From: Ruminococcus sp.
Lineage (GTDB): Bacteria; Bacillota; Clostridia; Oscillospirales; Ruminococcaceae
Direction: 5' to 3'
DNA: 64,000 nt
Assembly: GCA_017462565.1 (NCBI GenBank)
Contig: JAFTQW010000040.1
Coordinates: 1-64,000, forward strand
A program made the position numbers and the translations under genes. Below, one piece after another: positions 51,920 to 60,780 of this stretch. The number at the start of each line of letters is the position of its first letter. The first letter of the stretch is position 1. The notes under the pieces are model-generated. The model saw only the letters and a list, made by a program, of their open reading frames with translations, was not told where the DNA came from and made no database searches.

Positions 51920-53784
51920 TAGTTAGAGGTTTTCATGTAAAGTATCTTCATAGAATTTATCTGATACGTTCCGTCATCCTTTTCAGTAATATTAAATTCA
52001 ACCGATTTGGAAACGCTCTTTTCCATCCAAGCCGGACGCTCATCAACGTAATCAACAGTAACAGTGTAATCGCTTCCGCTTTTTACGATCGACTTGATTT
52101 CCGGATGATATGTAAAAATGATCGGCTTTACCTTGACATTATACGCTCCTCTGTCGGCGTCATAATAAAATCTTGATTCAACAGGTCCTAACGTGATATG
52201 AACAAATTCAGGAAGCTCCCGTCCGAAAAGCTCAACAGCCTGCGCTTCAACATCATATGCCGAGATAGAAACCGTGTCTCCTCCTGCATTAAGCGAATAC
52301 TTCGATATCTTCTCGTCATCCATGATGATAGACCAGATTGAAGCCGTAATTATCTGCTCGGAGGTCAGCTCTGATGCATTATTGAAAGATTCAATATCCA
52401 TTATTACTGCCGGATATATCACCTCTGTAAAGCCGTCTTTTTTGACTTCGCCAGATGTAAAGCTCTTTATAAGATCTATACCCTTTCCAACGGAAGCAAT
52501 AATTCCTATAACTGCAAAAACTGCAAATACTACTCCCAGAATTGCATATAATCTCTTTTTAAACTTTTTCTCGCCTTTTTGTTCGGAAACGTCATCAGAT
52601 TCAGTTTTTTCACTTTTTTCGTTGAGAAGAGCGTCTGTATCTTCATCAAGTATCTTCGTTAAGGCTGATGTTATTCTGCCCTTTTTCTGTTCATGAGAAT
52701 TATCCGATTTTTCTTCGGAAGCTTCGTTGACAACAGGCTCGTCAGGAAGCTCGTTGATTGCCTCTTTCGGCTTATCAAGATCGGCAATAGCGCTGGCGGC
52801 ATTTTCTCTTATTCCGTCAATAAGACTGCTTACACGGCTCTCGTTTTCTTCAGTCTCTTCAACTGTTTCAGAAATATTTTCAGCTTCATCCTCCGCTTCT
52901 TCAACAGCGGTTTCCGGTTCTGCTGCCGTATTATTTATAGCCGCAAGAGCAGCGTCTATAAGCTCGACTGCGGAGTTTTCCTCTTCATTATTAAACTCTT
53001 CTTTTACCGTTTCCTCTGCCGTTGCTTCATCCTGAACAGGAACATTTTCAAATTCCTCCGCTGCATTTTCATCCGTTGATTCACTGTCGAAAATATCGTC
53101 AATTTTGATCTCATAATCATTGGCAACCGGTTCTTCAGCAGGTTTTGTTTCCGATTTATCCGTAACATCTTCAGAATCCTGTTTCTTTTTGCGTTTTGAG
53201 AAAAAACTCTTTTTAATCTTTTTTTCCGGTTTTTTCTCTGCCTCAGGCTCAGATTCGATTTCCGGTTTATCAGAAGTTTCTACCGACATTGTTTCAGCCG
53301 CTTCATAAGTTTCAACAGGTTCTCCAACATTTTTTATATCTGCTTCGGGAATAATTTCTTCTTGAACTTCGTTAATCTCTACGATTTCCTCATCAGGCTG
53401 AACAGGAAATCCTGCACGCTCATGCTCAAGGCGCATCCGCTCCATTTCCTGACGGCGGATAGCTTCATAATCAGGAAGCTCTCCCGTTATGACTATTTTC
53501 TTCTTTTTTGTTTCAGACTGCTCCGGCGGAGTTTCCGGTTCAGGTATTTTTTCCTGCTGAATTTCTTCTGTTTTATTATCTTTTTCTGCAAGCTCATTAA
53601 TAATATTTTCTGCAAGGCTTGGTTTCTTTTCTTCCGTCAGTGCATTCAACAAATCGTCAACTGACATATCGTCGTAAATGCTTTTTCTTTTCGGAGCGTT
53701 CTGCTCATTCGGGACATTTCTCCCTGTTTCTCCAACCTTTTTCAGATTATTGAGCATATCGTCCAGATCTTTTCTGATAGCCAT
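51919..53784 (-). CDS. Large acidic, mostly disordered membrane protein
   Basis: 621 residues. The first 400 are low-complexity, rich in Glu, Asp, Ala and Pro, and probably disordered, with one basic block (KKSFFSKRKKKQ). One membrane helix follows near 420-440 (YAILGVVFAVFAVIGIIA), then a folded C-terminal domain of about 180 residues outside the membrane. ATG 53784 (MAIRKDLDDML) is chosen because GGAGG lies directly before it. I do not recognise the family; the layout suggests a surface or division-associated scaffold. It may share the proBA transcript. Confidence 0.75.
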   Translation of the reverse strand: MAIRKDLDDMLNNLKKVGETGRNVPNEQNAPKRKSIYDDMSVDDLLNALTEEKKPSLAENIINELAEKDNKTEEIQQEKIPEPETPPEQSETKKKKIVITGELPDYEAIRRQEMERMRLEHERAGFPVQPDEEIVEINEVQEEIIPEADIKNVGEPVETYEAAETMSVETSDKPEIESEPEAEKKPEKKIKKSFFSKRKKKQDSEDVTDKSETKPAEEPVANDYEIKIDDIFDSESTDENAAEEFENVPVQDEATAEETVKEEFNNEEENSAVELIDAALAAINNTAAEPETAVEEAEDEAENISETVEETEENESRVSSLIDGIRENAASAIADLDKPKEAINELPDEPVVNEASEEKSDNSHEQKKGRITSALTKILDEDTDALLNEKSEKTESDDVSEQKGEKKFKKRLYAILGVVFAVFAVIGIIASVGKGIDLIKSFTSGEVKKDGFTEVIYPAVIMDIESFNNASELTSEQIITASIWSIIMDDEKISKYSLNAGGDTVSISAYDVEAQAVELFGRELPEFVHITLGPVESRFYYDADRGAYNVKVKPIIFTYHPEIKSIVKSGSDYTVTVDYVDERPAWMEKSVSKSVEFNITEKDDGTYQINSMKILYMKTSN

Positions 53785-53857
53785 TCCGACCTCCATAAAT
53801 TAAATAAAATTATTTTTGTTCGGAGAACGACTGAAAATTCATCGTCCTGATCAATAA

Positions 53858-55105
53858 TTATCTTATCTGACCGTTTCCATTGATAAGGTATTTAACGGTT
53901 GTAAGCTCTTTAAGTCCCATCGGACCTCTTGCGTGAAGCTTCTGAGTAGAGATACCGATCTCGGCGCCGAACCCAAACTCTCCTCCGTCTGTAAAACGGG
54001 TCGAAGCGTTTACATAAACTGCTGCCGCATCGACCATTTTCTGGAACTTTTCAGCATTTTCAAGCGACTTAGTTACAATGCATTCAGAATGCTTCGTTCC
54101 GAAACGTCCGATATGAGCGATAGCCTCGTCAATATCTTCAACTACCTTAACTGAAATAACATAATCAAGAAATTCCGTTGCATATTCTTCATCTGTTGCA
54201 ATTTCAACACGATCGCCAAGAATTTCCGCAGTTCTGCTGCATCCATAAAGCTTCACATTATGTTTGCTGAGACGCTCGGCTATCATGGGAAGTATCTTCT
54301 CCGCGCAGTCTTTATGAATGAGAAGGCTTTCAACAGCATTGCAGACCGACGGACGCTGAGTTTTTCCGTTATCGACAATATCCACAGCCATTTCTGCGTC
54401 AGCCGAAGCGTCAACGTATACATGGCAATTTCCCGTACCTGTTTCTATAACAGGAACAGTCGCAGTATTTACAACAGCCTGAATAAGTCTGCCGCTTCCT
54501 CTTGGAATAAGAACATCAAGATATTGATTCAGCTTCATAAGCTCATTTGTTGTTTCACGGGATGTGCTTTCAACAACCTGAATAACGTCCGCAGGAAGTC
54601 CGGCTTCGGCAATGGCGTTTCTCATTATAGAGCCAAGACAAATATTTGAATTTATAGCCTCTTTTCCGCCTTTAAGAATAACAGCGTTTCCGGCTTTAAG
54701 ACAAAGAGCAGCTGCATCTACAGTAACATTGGGACGTGATTCAAAAATAATTCCTATAACGCCCAGAGGTACTCTCGTTTTTGCGATTCTAAGACCGTTC
54801 GGGCGCACAAAGCCTTCAATAACCTCACCGATAGGGTCATTCAAAGCAATAAGTTCGTCAACGCCTTTTGCCATGCCTGCAATGCGTTTTTCATCAAGTT
54901 TTAATCTGTCCTGCATAGCTTCGGACATTCCGTTTGCCTTTGCCGCGGCGATATCCTTGGCGTTTTCAGCCATAATAAGCTCCTGATTTTCAATAAGAGC
55001 CTTTGAAACAGCCGCAAGAGCCTTATTTTTCAGCATCGTTCCTGCTGAAGCGATAGCCGTTTCAGCGGCTTTAGCCTTAATTCCGAGTTCTTCCGTATAG
55101 CTCAT
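53858..55105 (-). CDS. proA: Glutamate-5-semialdehyde dehydrogenase
   Basis: A 415-residue enzyme of proline synthesis that reduces glutamyl phosphate to the semialdehyde with NADPH. Family marks: RVPLGVIGIIFESRPNVT, LKGGKEAINSN, the region with the catalytic Cys (KTQRPSVCNAVESLL), and the end FGAEIGISTQKLHARGPMGL. AAGGAG precedes the ATG. It follows proB on the same strand, separated by palindromic element d. Confidence 0.96.
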   Translation of the reverse strand: MSYTEELGIKAKAAETAIASAGTMLKNKALAAVSKALIENQELIMAENAKDIAAAKANGMSEAMQDRLKLDEKRIAGMAKGVDELIALNDPIGEVIEGFVRPNGLRIAKTRVPLGVIGIIFESRPNVTVDAAALCLKAGNAVILKGGKEAINSNICLGSIMRNAIAEAGLPADVIQVVESTSRETTNELMKLNQYLDVLIPRGSGRLIQAVVNTATVPVIETGTGNCHVYVDASADAEMAVDIVDNGKTQRPSVCNAVESLLIHKDCAEKILPMIAERLSKHNVKLYGCSRTAEILGDRVEIATDEEYATEFLDYVISVKVVEDIDEAIAHIGRFGTKHSECIVTKSLENAEKFQKMVDAAAVYVNASTRFTDGGEFGFGAEIGISTQKLHARGPMGLKELTTVKYLINGNGQIR

Positions 55106-55128
55106 AAATATTTCTCCTTAAATAATTT

Positions 55129-55286
55129 ATACTAAACGCTATTGCAAATTGCGCAATAGCTGCCGGGCAAATTCTGCATATAGCAAGGCGGAGGAGGAAA
55201 GCATACTGTCGTATGGTGACGACGACAACACAGTTATGTGCAGAATTTGCCGACAGATATGCGTGATTTGTAATAGCATTTAGTAT
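55129..55286. repeat. Palindromic element d between proB and proA
   Basis: 158 bases. ATACTAAACGCTATTGCAAA pairs with TTTGTAATAGCATTTAGTAT (two mismatches). The centre holds GCATACTGTCGTATGGTG (55201-55218), the reverse complement of the core of elements b and e. It lies inside the proBA transcript, so it would fold in the mRNA. Confidence 0.8.
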
Positions 55287-55294
55287 ATATGTGC

Positions 55295-56086
55295 TTATTT
55301 CGACTTAAAGATAGTACCGATCTCTTTATTTTCAAACAGATCATACAAAAGCTCAGGATTGCTTCCGTTCATAATTACCATGTCGATCCCTGCCTCTACA
55401 GCTATTTTAGCGGCATTTATCTTTGTGGACATTCCCCCCGTCCCGAGATTTGTTCCCGCTCCGCCTGCAACACTTTCTATTTCCGGAGTTATCTCCTCAA
55501 CTACAGTAATCGGCTTTGCATCGGGATTTGTTCTCGGATCATCATCGTAAAGTCCGTCTATATCGGAGAGTATCAGCAGCAGATCTGCTCCGGAAAGACC
55601 TGCAACAAGAGCCGAAAGCGAATCGTTCTCTCCTATTTCCAGTTCCAGCTCGTCAATAGCGATAGCGTCGTTTTCGTTGACGATAGGGATAACCCCCATT
55701 TCGACGAGACTCTCTACAGTATTTTTAAAATTTTCACAATGATTCGGATTATTGATTATAGTTTTAGTAAGAAGTATCTGAGCGACTGTAACGCTGTATT
55801 TTGCGAACATATCGTCGTAAACGTGCATCAGCTCGCACTGTCCGATAGCGGCGACCGCCTGTTTGAAACGCATTTCACGAGGTCTTTTTGCAAGTCCGAG
55901 TTTGCCTGCCCCGAGTCCGACAGCTCCTGATGAAACCATAATGATTTCTTTTCCGGAATTATGCAGATCGGATATCACACGAACCAGATTATTCATTCTT
56001 CTTATGTTCAGCTTGCCGGTTTTATGGGCAAGCGTGGATGTTCCAAGTTTTATAACGATACGTTTTTTTTCGGAAATATTTCTCAT
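55295..56086 (-). CDS. proB: Glutamate 5-kinase, short form without PUA domain
   Basis: 263 residues comprising only the amino-acid kinase domain: RIVIKLGTSTLAHK, SSGAVGLGAGKLGL, PIVNENDAIAI, SDIDGLYDDDPR and GTGGMSTKINAAKIA. The C-terminal PUA domain of the long form is absent, as in many Firmicutes. It phosphorylates glutamate in the first step of proline synthesis and is the partner of ProA downstream. It starts 15 bases after the dehydrogenase gene upstream. Confidence 0.95.
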   Translation of the reverse strand: MRNISEKKRIVIKLGTSTLAHKTGKLNIRRMNNLVRVISDLHNSGKEIIMVSSGAVGLGAGKLGLAKRPREMRFKQAVAAIGQCELMHVYDDMFAKYSVTVAQILLTKTIINNPNHCENFKNTVESLVEMGVIPIVNENDAIAIDELELEIGENDSLSALVAGLSGADLLLILSDIDGLYDDDPRTNPDAKPITVVEEITPEIESVAGGAGTNLGTGGMSTKINAAKIAVEAGIDMVIMNGSNPELLYDLFENKEIGTIFKSK

Positions 56087-56101
56087 AAAAATCTCCCTGA
56101 T

Positions 56102-57052
56102 TCAATTAACCTTATTTTTAACCGAGCCGTTTTGCCAGGCTCTTATATTTTCGCATACGATATCCACAAGACGCTGCCTTGTTTCAAGAGCCGCCCATGC
56201 AGTATGAGGAGTTATAACGCAGTTCTTTGCATTTTTAAGCGGAGTATCGGGCGACATCGGTTCTTGTTCAAGAACATCAAGATACGCAGCGGCAATTTTT
56301 CCGCTGTTGAGAGCTTCAGCAAGGTCGCTTTCGCAGACAACTCCGCCTCTTGAAGTGTTGATAAGCACTGCTGTTTTCTTCATTTTTGAAAGCAAGCAGC
56401 TATTTACAATTCCTTTTGTCTGCTCGTTAAGAGGACAATGAAACGTAAGCACATCCGCCTTTTCAGCAGCAGTCTGAATGTCAGTGACCTCATATGGGCA
56501 ATTTTCGGGAACAGTTCTTGTAGCGACAATTATATTCATGCCGAAAGCTCTGCCGATCTCTGCAACTTTTCTTCCGATAGAGCCGAATCCTATTACGGAA
56601 AGATTTCTTCCGGCAAGCTCTGATATCGGTATAGGGAAATAAGAAAACGACGGAAAGCGCTCCCATTCACCGTTTTTAACAGCAATATCGTAATCTCTTA
56701 TACGGCTGAAATGATCGAGTATGTAAGCAAAAGTCTGCTGTGCAACTGCGTTTGTCGAATACTGTCCGGCATTGCAGACTGTTATCCCCTTTTCAGCGGC
56801 ATATTCTATGTCAATATTATTGAATCCGGTTGCAAAAAGCCCGATATACTTGATATTCGGACAAGCATCCATTATCTCTTTTGTAATGAGAACCTTATTG
56901 CAGAGAACGATATCAGCGTCGCCGATATTCCTTGCAGTTTCCTCCGGCTTTGTCATTGGAATGATTTTCACATCGCCAAGCTCTTCAAGAGCTGATGTCG
57001 AAATATCTCCGTTTATGTTCACCGTATACCAATCAAGAACAGCTATTTTCAA
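56102..57052 (-). CDS. NAD-dependent D-2-hydroxyacid dehydrogenase
   Basis: 316 residues. The NAD-binding motif is VIGFGSIGRKVAEIG, and the catalytic residues lie in INTSRGGVV (Arg), LEQEPMS (Glu) and ITPHTAW (His). It resembles glycerate/hydroxypyruvate reductases of the SerA superfamily without a regulatory domain. The start is TTG 57052, with GGAGGAG 8 bases before it. It is second in an operon with a membrane protein (stop 3 bases upstream), proB and proA, which could mean a role near proline metabolism, but the substrate is unknown. Confidence 0.85.
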   Translation of the reverse strand: MKIAVLDWYTVNINGDISTSALEELGDVKIIPMTKPEETARNIGDADIVLCNKVLITKEIMDACPNIKYIGLFATGFNNIDIEYAAEKGITVCNAGQYSTNAVAQQTFAYILDHFSRIRDYDIAVKNGEWERFPSFSYFPIPISELAGRNLSVIGFGSIGRKVAEIGRAFGMNIIVATRTVPENCPYEVTDIQTAAEKADVLTFHCPLNEQTKGIVNSCLLSKMKKTAVLINTSRGGVVCESDLAEALNSGKIAAAYLDVLEQEPMSPDTPLKNAKNCVITPHTAWAALETRQRLVDIVCENIRAWQNGSVKNKVN

Positions 57053-57055
57053 GGA

Positions 57056-57487
57056 TCACTCCTCCTTGCCGCTTTCGTCATCTGTGTCAGCTTCATTTTC
57101 AGCTGCGTTTTCATCGGCTTCGACTGTTTCAGCGGATTCGGCTTCGTCCTGTATTTCTTCCGCAGCGCCTTGTTCATTTTTCTTTTCAGGGTGACGAACA
57201 TTATAAACTATCGTGGCTGCGATTGCTGCAACTATCAGAACAAGCTCTATAATTCCCATTGTGTAATAAATTGATTTCTTTTCGGAAAGCCACACCATAA
57301 GCGAGATTGGAAGAGCAAATGCCATTATGATCTGATGAGGTCTCCGCTGTGTATAGAAACGATACGCAAGAAAAATAAAGCCGATACAGCAGAAAATGAG
57401 GTGACTTTTAAAAGGAAACGGAAAAAGCTCCGGCTGAACCATCTCAGTCTGCTGAGAAAGAGTAGCGATCATATCTGAAAAATTCAT
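57056..57487 (-). CDS. Small membrane protein, first gene of the proBA operon
   Basis: 143 residues with three or four membrane helices (about 28-44, 52-66, 73-95) and a very acidic tail of about 45 residues (EQGAAEEIQDEAESAETVEA). GGAG precedes ATG 57487. The family is not recognised. Element e lies in its 5' leader. Confidence 0.7.
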   Translation of the reverse strand: MNFSDMIATLSQQTEMVQPELFPFPFKSHLIFCCIGFIFLAYRFYTQRRPHQIIMAFALPISLMVWLSEKKSIYYTMGIIELVLIVAAIAATIVYNVRHPEKKNEQGAAEEIQDEAESAETVEADENAAENEADTDDESGKEE

Positions 57488-57513
57488 AACAAACTCCTAT
57501 CCGACGCTTTTTG

Positions 57514-57675
57514 AGAGCCTGTTCAGTATTTTTTTGCGTACATCTTTTCGGCAAATTTTGTCGTTGACTGCGTCAAAAATTCTTGCCATACGACAATATG
57601 CCTGCAAATTTTTTCCTTGTCACCAACGAAATTTGACTCGAAAATCCGCACATAAAAAGATACTGAACAGGCTCT
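57514..57675. repeat. Palindromic element e in the proBA leader
   Basis: 162 bases, the same length as element b. AGAGCCTGTTCAGTAT pairs exactly with ATACTGAACAGGCTCT. The core GCCATACGACAATATGCC (57585-57602) matches elements b and d. It lies between the promoter at 57715 and the first gene, so it folds in the mRNA leader. Confidence 0.8.
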
Positions 57676-57714
57676 AAGCGTACTTTTAAAAATAATTCTG
57701 AACATATACATTAT

Positions 57715-57743
57715 ATTATAGCATACATTCGCTGACAATTCAA
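57715..57743 (-). promoter_or_regulatory. Promoter of the proBA operon
   Basis: On the minus strand TTGAAT and TATAAT with a 17-base spacer. The leader to the first gene is about 220 bases long and contains element e. Confidence 0.65.
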
Positions 57744-57898
57744 CATTTTTTTCAAAATTAAGGAAACATTTTATATTCAAACAATAAACTGTATAATAAA
57801 ATCTTGTATCATTTCAGATAGAAGATTATTTTCAACAGCATATTAACTCCTTTAGAATAATTAAGATTTAAACCAATATAAAAAGATACTATTTTTTA

Positions 57899-57927
57899 TT
57901 GTATTTTTTCTAAAAATAATGTATAAT
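57899..57927 (+). promoter_or_regulatory. Promoter of the pectate lyase gene
   Basis: TTGTAT and TATAAT with a 17-base spacer, about 45 bases before the start. The 150 bases upstream are AT-rich with no further features. Confidence 0.55.
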
Positions 57928-57972
57928 ATTATCAACAAGAATTTTTACTGCTTTTATAGGAGGCTATGCTAT

Positions 57973-60552
57973 ATGAAGAAAAAGTTTAAAAGAATCGCCG
58001 CTCTCCTTGCGGGAATGGTAACAGCTTTTTCGTGTGTTTCGGGAATTGCTCTTGATAAATCGGATGTAAATGAGATTTCAGCTTCTGCCGCTTCTTCAAA
58101 CGTTCCGGCTTTTCCGGGAGCTGTCGGCGGAGGCAAATATGCTACAGGAGGCAGAGGCGGCGAGGTTTACCATGTTACAAACCTTAACGACAGCGGAACA
58201 GGTTCATTCCGTGACGCTGTAAGCAAATCAAATCGTATCGTAGTTTTCGATGTAAGCGGAACTATTGAGCTTAAAAGCAATATCCTCTGCCAGAGCAATA
58301 TTACTATAGCCGGACAAACTGCTCCCGGGGGCTCGGGCATAACATTGAAAAACTATAAGCTCGGCATGGCAGGAGATAACATAATCTGCCGCTATATAAG
58401 CTCTCGTCCCGGACCATACGCTTCAACAAGCTCCGGAAATGACGCATGGGGCGGTGCTAAAGGCTCACATTCGATCATAGACCACTGCTCTATGGGATGG
58501 ACTACCGACGAACAATGGGGACTTTACTCCAACAACGAATACTATACAGTTCAATATTCCGTTATTGGCCCTGCCGACTCATGGGGAGGTCATAAGAAAG
58601 GACTCCACGGCTTCGGTCTTATGATGGGAAAGGGCTATCTCACATTCGATCACAACCTTATTATCCACAATGTTTCAAGAAACTTCCGTGGAAAGGTCGA
58701 AGGTCAGGAAACTGCCGATTTCACAAACAATATCATCTACGATTGGGGATATCAAACGGCTTACGGTACTATCGGTCACCTTAATTATGTAAATAATACT
58801 CTGAAAATGGGCAACAGTACTACCGGAGGAAAGCATTACATGAACGTTGACAGCGGTACTAAACCGCAGAATTTCAAGGTTTATATCACTGGAAACAGAA
58901 TCCTCAACAAAGATAACTCCGTTTATGAAGCTCCCACTAATGATAACTGGGCGGGAGTTGACGTTAAAACATCTATCGGTATAACTAAAAACGATCTTGT
59001 TTCCAATTCTCCGTTTGAAACAATTGTTAACGGTGAGAACGTTTCATCTGTTTCAGGAGCTGAAAGCGCCGCAGATTCCTACGAACACGTTATAAGCTTT
59101 GCAGGAAACGGTATTTCTCCCGATAAAAGAACCGATATTGATAAGCAATGCGCCGAAGAAACCAGAAACGGAACAGGCTCTTGTAGCGGTACTGCTGAAT
59201 ACGATTCCACCAAAACCGACCTTGATAAATACAAAATTCAATGCGGAGTAACATATAATTATCCGTCCGCAGTTCTGAAAAAAGAAATTATAGACAGCGA
59301 TAATGACGGTATGCCCGATGACTGGGAGCTTGCAAGAGGTCTTGATCCTAACGACGCAGGCGATACAAACGGCGATTACTGCGGTCTCGGCTATACAAAT
59401 ATTGAATACTACATCAACGATCTTACTGTTGATTCTTTCCCCGAAGGCGTTGTCGAGCTTTCTCCCGAAAATTCTGTTGAACCGATTTCAGCTTTTGAAA
59501 CAATTCAGGCGGAAGCTTATGACTCACAGGAAGGTGTGCGTGTCGAGGATCTTGCTTCCGGCGGACAAAATATCGGATTCATCGAAAATGGTGACTGGAT
59601 AATGTTCCGCAAAGTCGATTTTGAAAACGGAGCAAAGAGCGTCAAGCTCAATATTTCAGGCAATGCTGCCGGAATCGAGCTTTATCTTGATAAAATGGAG
59701 GGAACTCCTGCCGCTAAGATATCCTTCAGCGGAACAAACGGTTTTTCTGACTATCAGGAGCTTGAATGTACTATACCGACTATAACAGGAGTTCACAGCC
59801 TTTACCTCAAATTTACCGGAGGAGAGGGTTACCTTCTTAATGCTGACAGCTTTGTTTTCGGCAAAGAAGCTGTCGCTCTTAACGGTAAACTTATCAAAAA
59901 TGTTAAAATAAGCGATAATGCCAATCCGCAAAGCTGGAACATCGGACAAAACGGAAACGTTGGTTCACTTATTTTTGGGGACAGAACATTCACTATCGCT
60001 TCTCTTCCTGAAGCTTTGAAGGGCGCAGAAATTCTTATGACCTCCTGTGACTCAAAGGGAACAACAGGAGATACAGCCGAATTTACTGCTGCTGAGGATA
60101 TAGACCTCTATGTCGCTCTCGACAGCCGAGTGGAAAATACTCCTGATTGGCTTGACAGCTATAAGAAAATGTGTGATAAGTCACAGGATTTCACATCTTC
60201 AGACTTCGTTTTTACTACATCAAACGATCTTACGTTTATACCATATAAAAAGACCGTTAAAACCGGAGAAAAAGTCGTTCTGGGAAGCAACGGGCAATCA
60301 TATCAATGCGTTAACTTCACCGTTTTTGCTGTTCCTGCTTCAGAAGAACCGCCAATTCCCGTTACAATAAAGGGTGATATCAATAAAGACGGAAAAGTCG
60401 GAGTTTCCGATATTGTCCTAATTCAGAAACATCTTCTGGGCATTGCTCCGCTCACAGCCGAGCAATCCGAGTCTGCTGATATGGACGGTGACAAAATCAT
60501 TGACGCATTCGATGAAGTCCTTATCCGAAAAGCGCTTATCAAAAGTTTATAA
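57973..60552 (+). CDS. Secreted pectate lyase with CBM6 and dockerin
   Basis: 859 residues. A signal peptide (about 1-35) is followed by a pectate lyase beta-helix domain (about 45-340; PAFPGAVGGGKYATGGRGG, IIDHCSMGWTTDEQWGLY, LIIHNVSRNFRGK). Then come a calcium-binding segment (DSDNDGMPDDWELARGLDP), a CBM6 (about 510-640; IQAEAYDSQEGV, IGFIENGDWIMF), an unassigned beta domain, and a C-terminal type I dockerin (about 795-859; GDINKDGKVGVSDIVLIQ, DMDGDKIIDAFDEVL). It is therefore a cellulosomal pectin-degrading enzyme. ATG 57973 with AGGAGG is chosen over an upstream start. Confidence 0.93.
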   Translation: MKKKFKRIAALLAGMVTAFSCVSGIALDKSDVNEISASAASSNVPAFPGAVGGGKYATGGRGGEVYHVTNLNDSGTGSFRDAVSKSNRIVVFDVSGTIELKSNILCQSNITIAGQTAPGGSGITLKNYKLGMAGDNIICRYISSRPGPYASTSSGNDAWGGAKGSHSIIDHCSMGWTTDEQWGLYSNNEYYTVQYSVIGPADSWGGHKKGLHGFGLMMGKGYLTFDHNLIIHNVSRNFRGKVEGQETADFTNNIIYDWGYQTAYGTIGHLNYVNNTLKMGNSTTGGKHYMNVDSGTKPQNFKVYITGNRILNKDNSVYEAPTNDNWAGVDVKTSIGITKNDLVSNSPFETIVNGENVSSVSGAESAADSYEHVISFAGNGISPDKRTDIDKQCAEETRNGTGSCSGTAEYDSTKTDLDKYKIQCGVTYNYPSAVLKKEIIDSDNDGMPDDWELARGLDPNDAGDTNGDYCGLGYTNIEYYINDLTVDSFPEGVVELSPENSVEPISAFETIQAEAYDSQEGVRVEDLASGGQNIGFIENGDWIMFRKVDFENGAKSVKLNISGNAAGIELYLDKMEGTPAAKISFSGTNGFSDYQELECTIPTITGVHSLYLKFTGGEGYLLNADSFVFGKEAVALNGKLIKNVKISDNANPQSWNIGQNGNVGSLIFGDRTFTIASLPEALKGAEILMTSCDSKGTTGDTAEFTAAEDIDLYVALDSRVENTPDWLDSYKKMCDKSQDFTSSDFVFTTSNDLTFIPYKKTVKTGEKVVLGSNGQSYQCVNFTVFAVPASEEPPIPVTIKGDINKDGKVGVSDIVLIQKHLLGIAPLTAEQSESADMDGDKIIDAFDEVLIRKALIKSL

Positions 60553-60681
60553 ACAGCGGATCATCTGCACTTTTCCTGCTGTTTAACGCTCTTTAAATAT
60601 GTTTTGAAGAGCAAATAGTATTCCACTGCTGTCTTGCAGTATAGGCATTGCAAAGACGGTCAAAAGGGACAAATCATGGAT

Positions 60682-60716
60682 AAAGCCGTACTTGTTGGGT
60701 TCAGGTGCGGCTTTTT
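60682..60716 (+). terminator. Terminator after the pectate lyase gene
   Basis: AAAGCCG and CGGCTTT around a 19-base loop, then TT. It lies 130 bases after the stop codon and just before the recQ promoter. Confidence 0.6.
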
Positions 60717-60721
60717 CATGC

Positions 60722-60750
60722 TTGATTTTATTTATCAGATATTGTATAAT
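60722..60750 (+). promoter_or_regulatory. Promoter of recQ
   Basis: TTGATT and TATAAT with a 17-base spacer, 31 bases before the start codon. Confidence 0.75.
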
Positions 60751-60780
60751 ATAATAAATTCTTAATGAAATTGGTGACTT

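Noticed and set aside
52693..53079. Plus-strand frames opposite the acidic membrane protein
   Set aside because: They arise from the low-complexity Glu/Ala-rich coding strand and carry no start signals.
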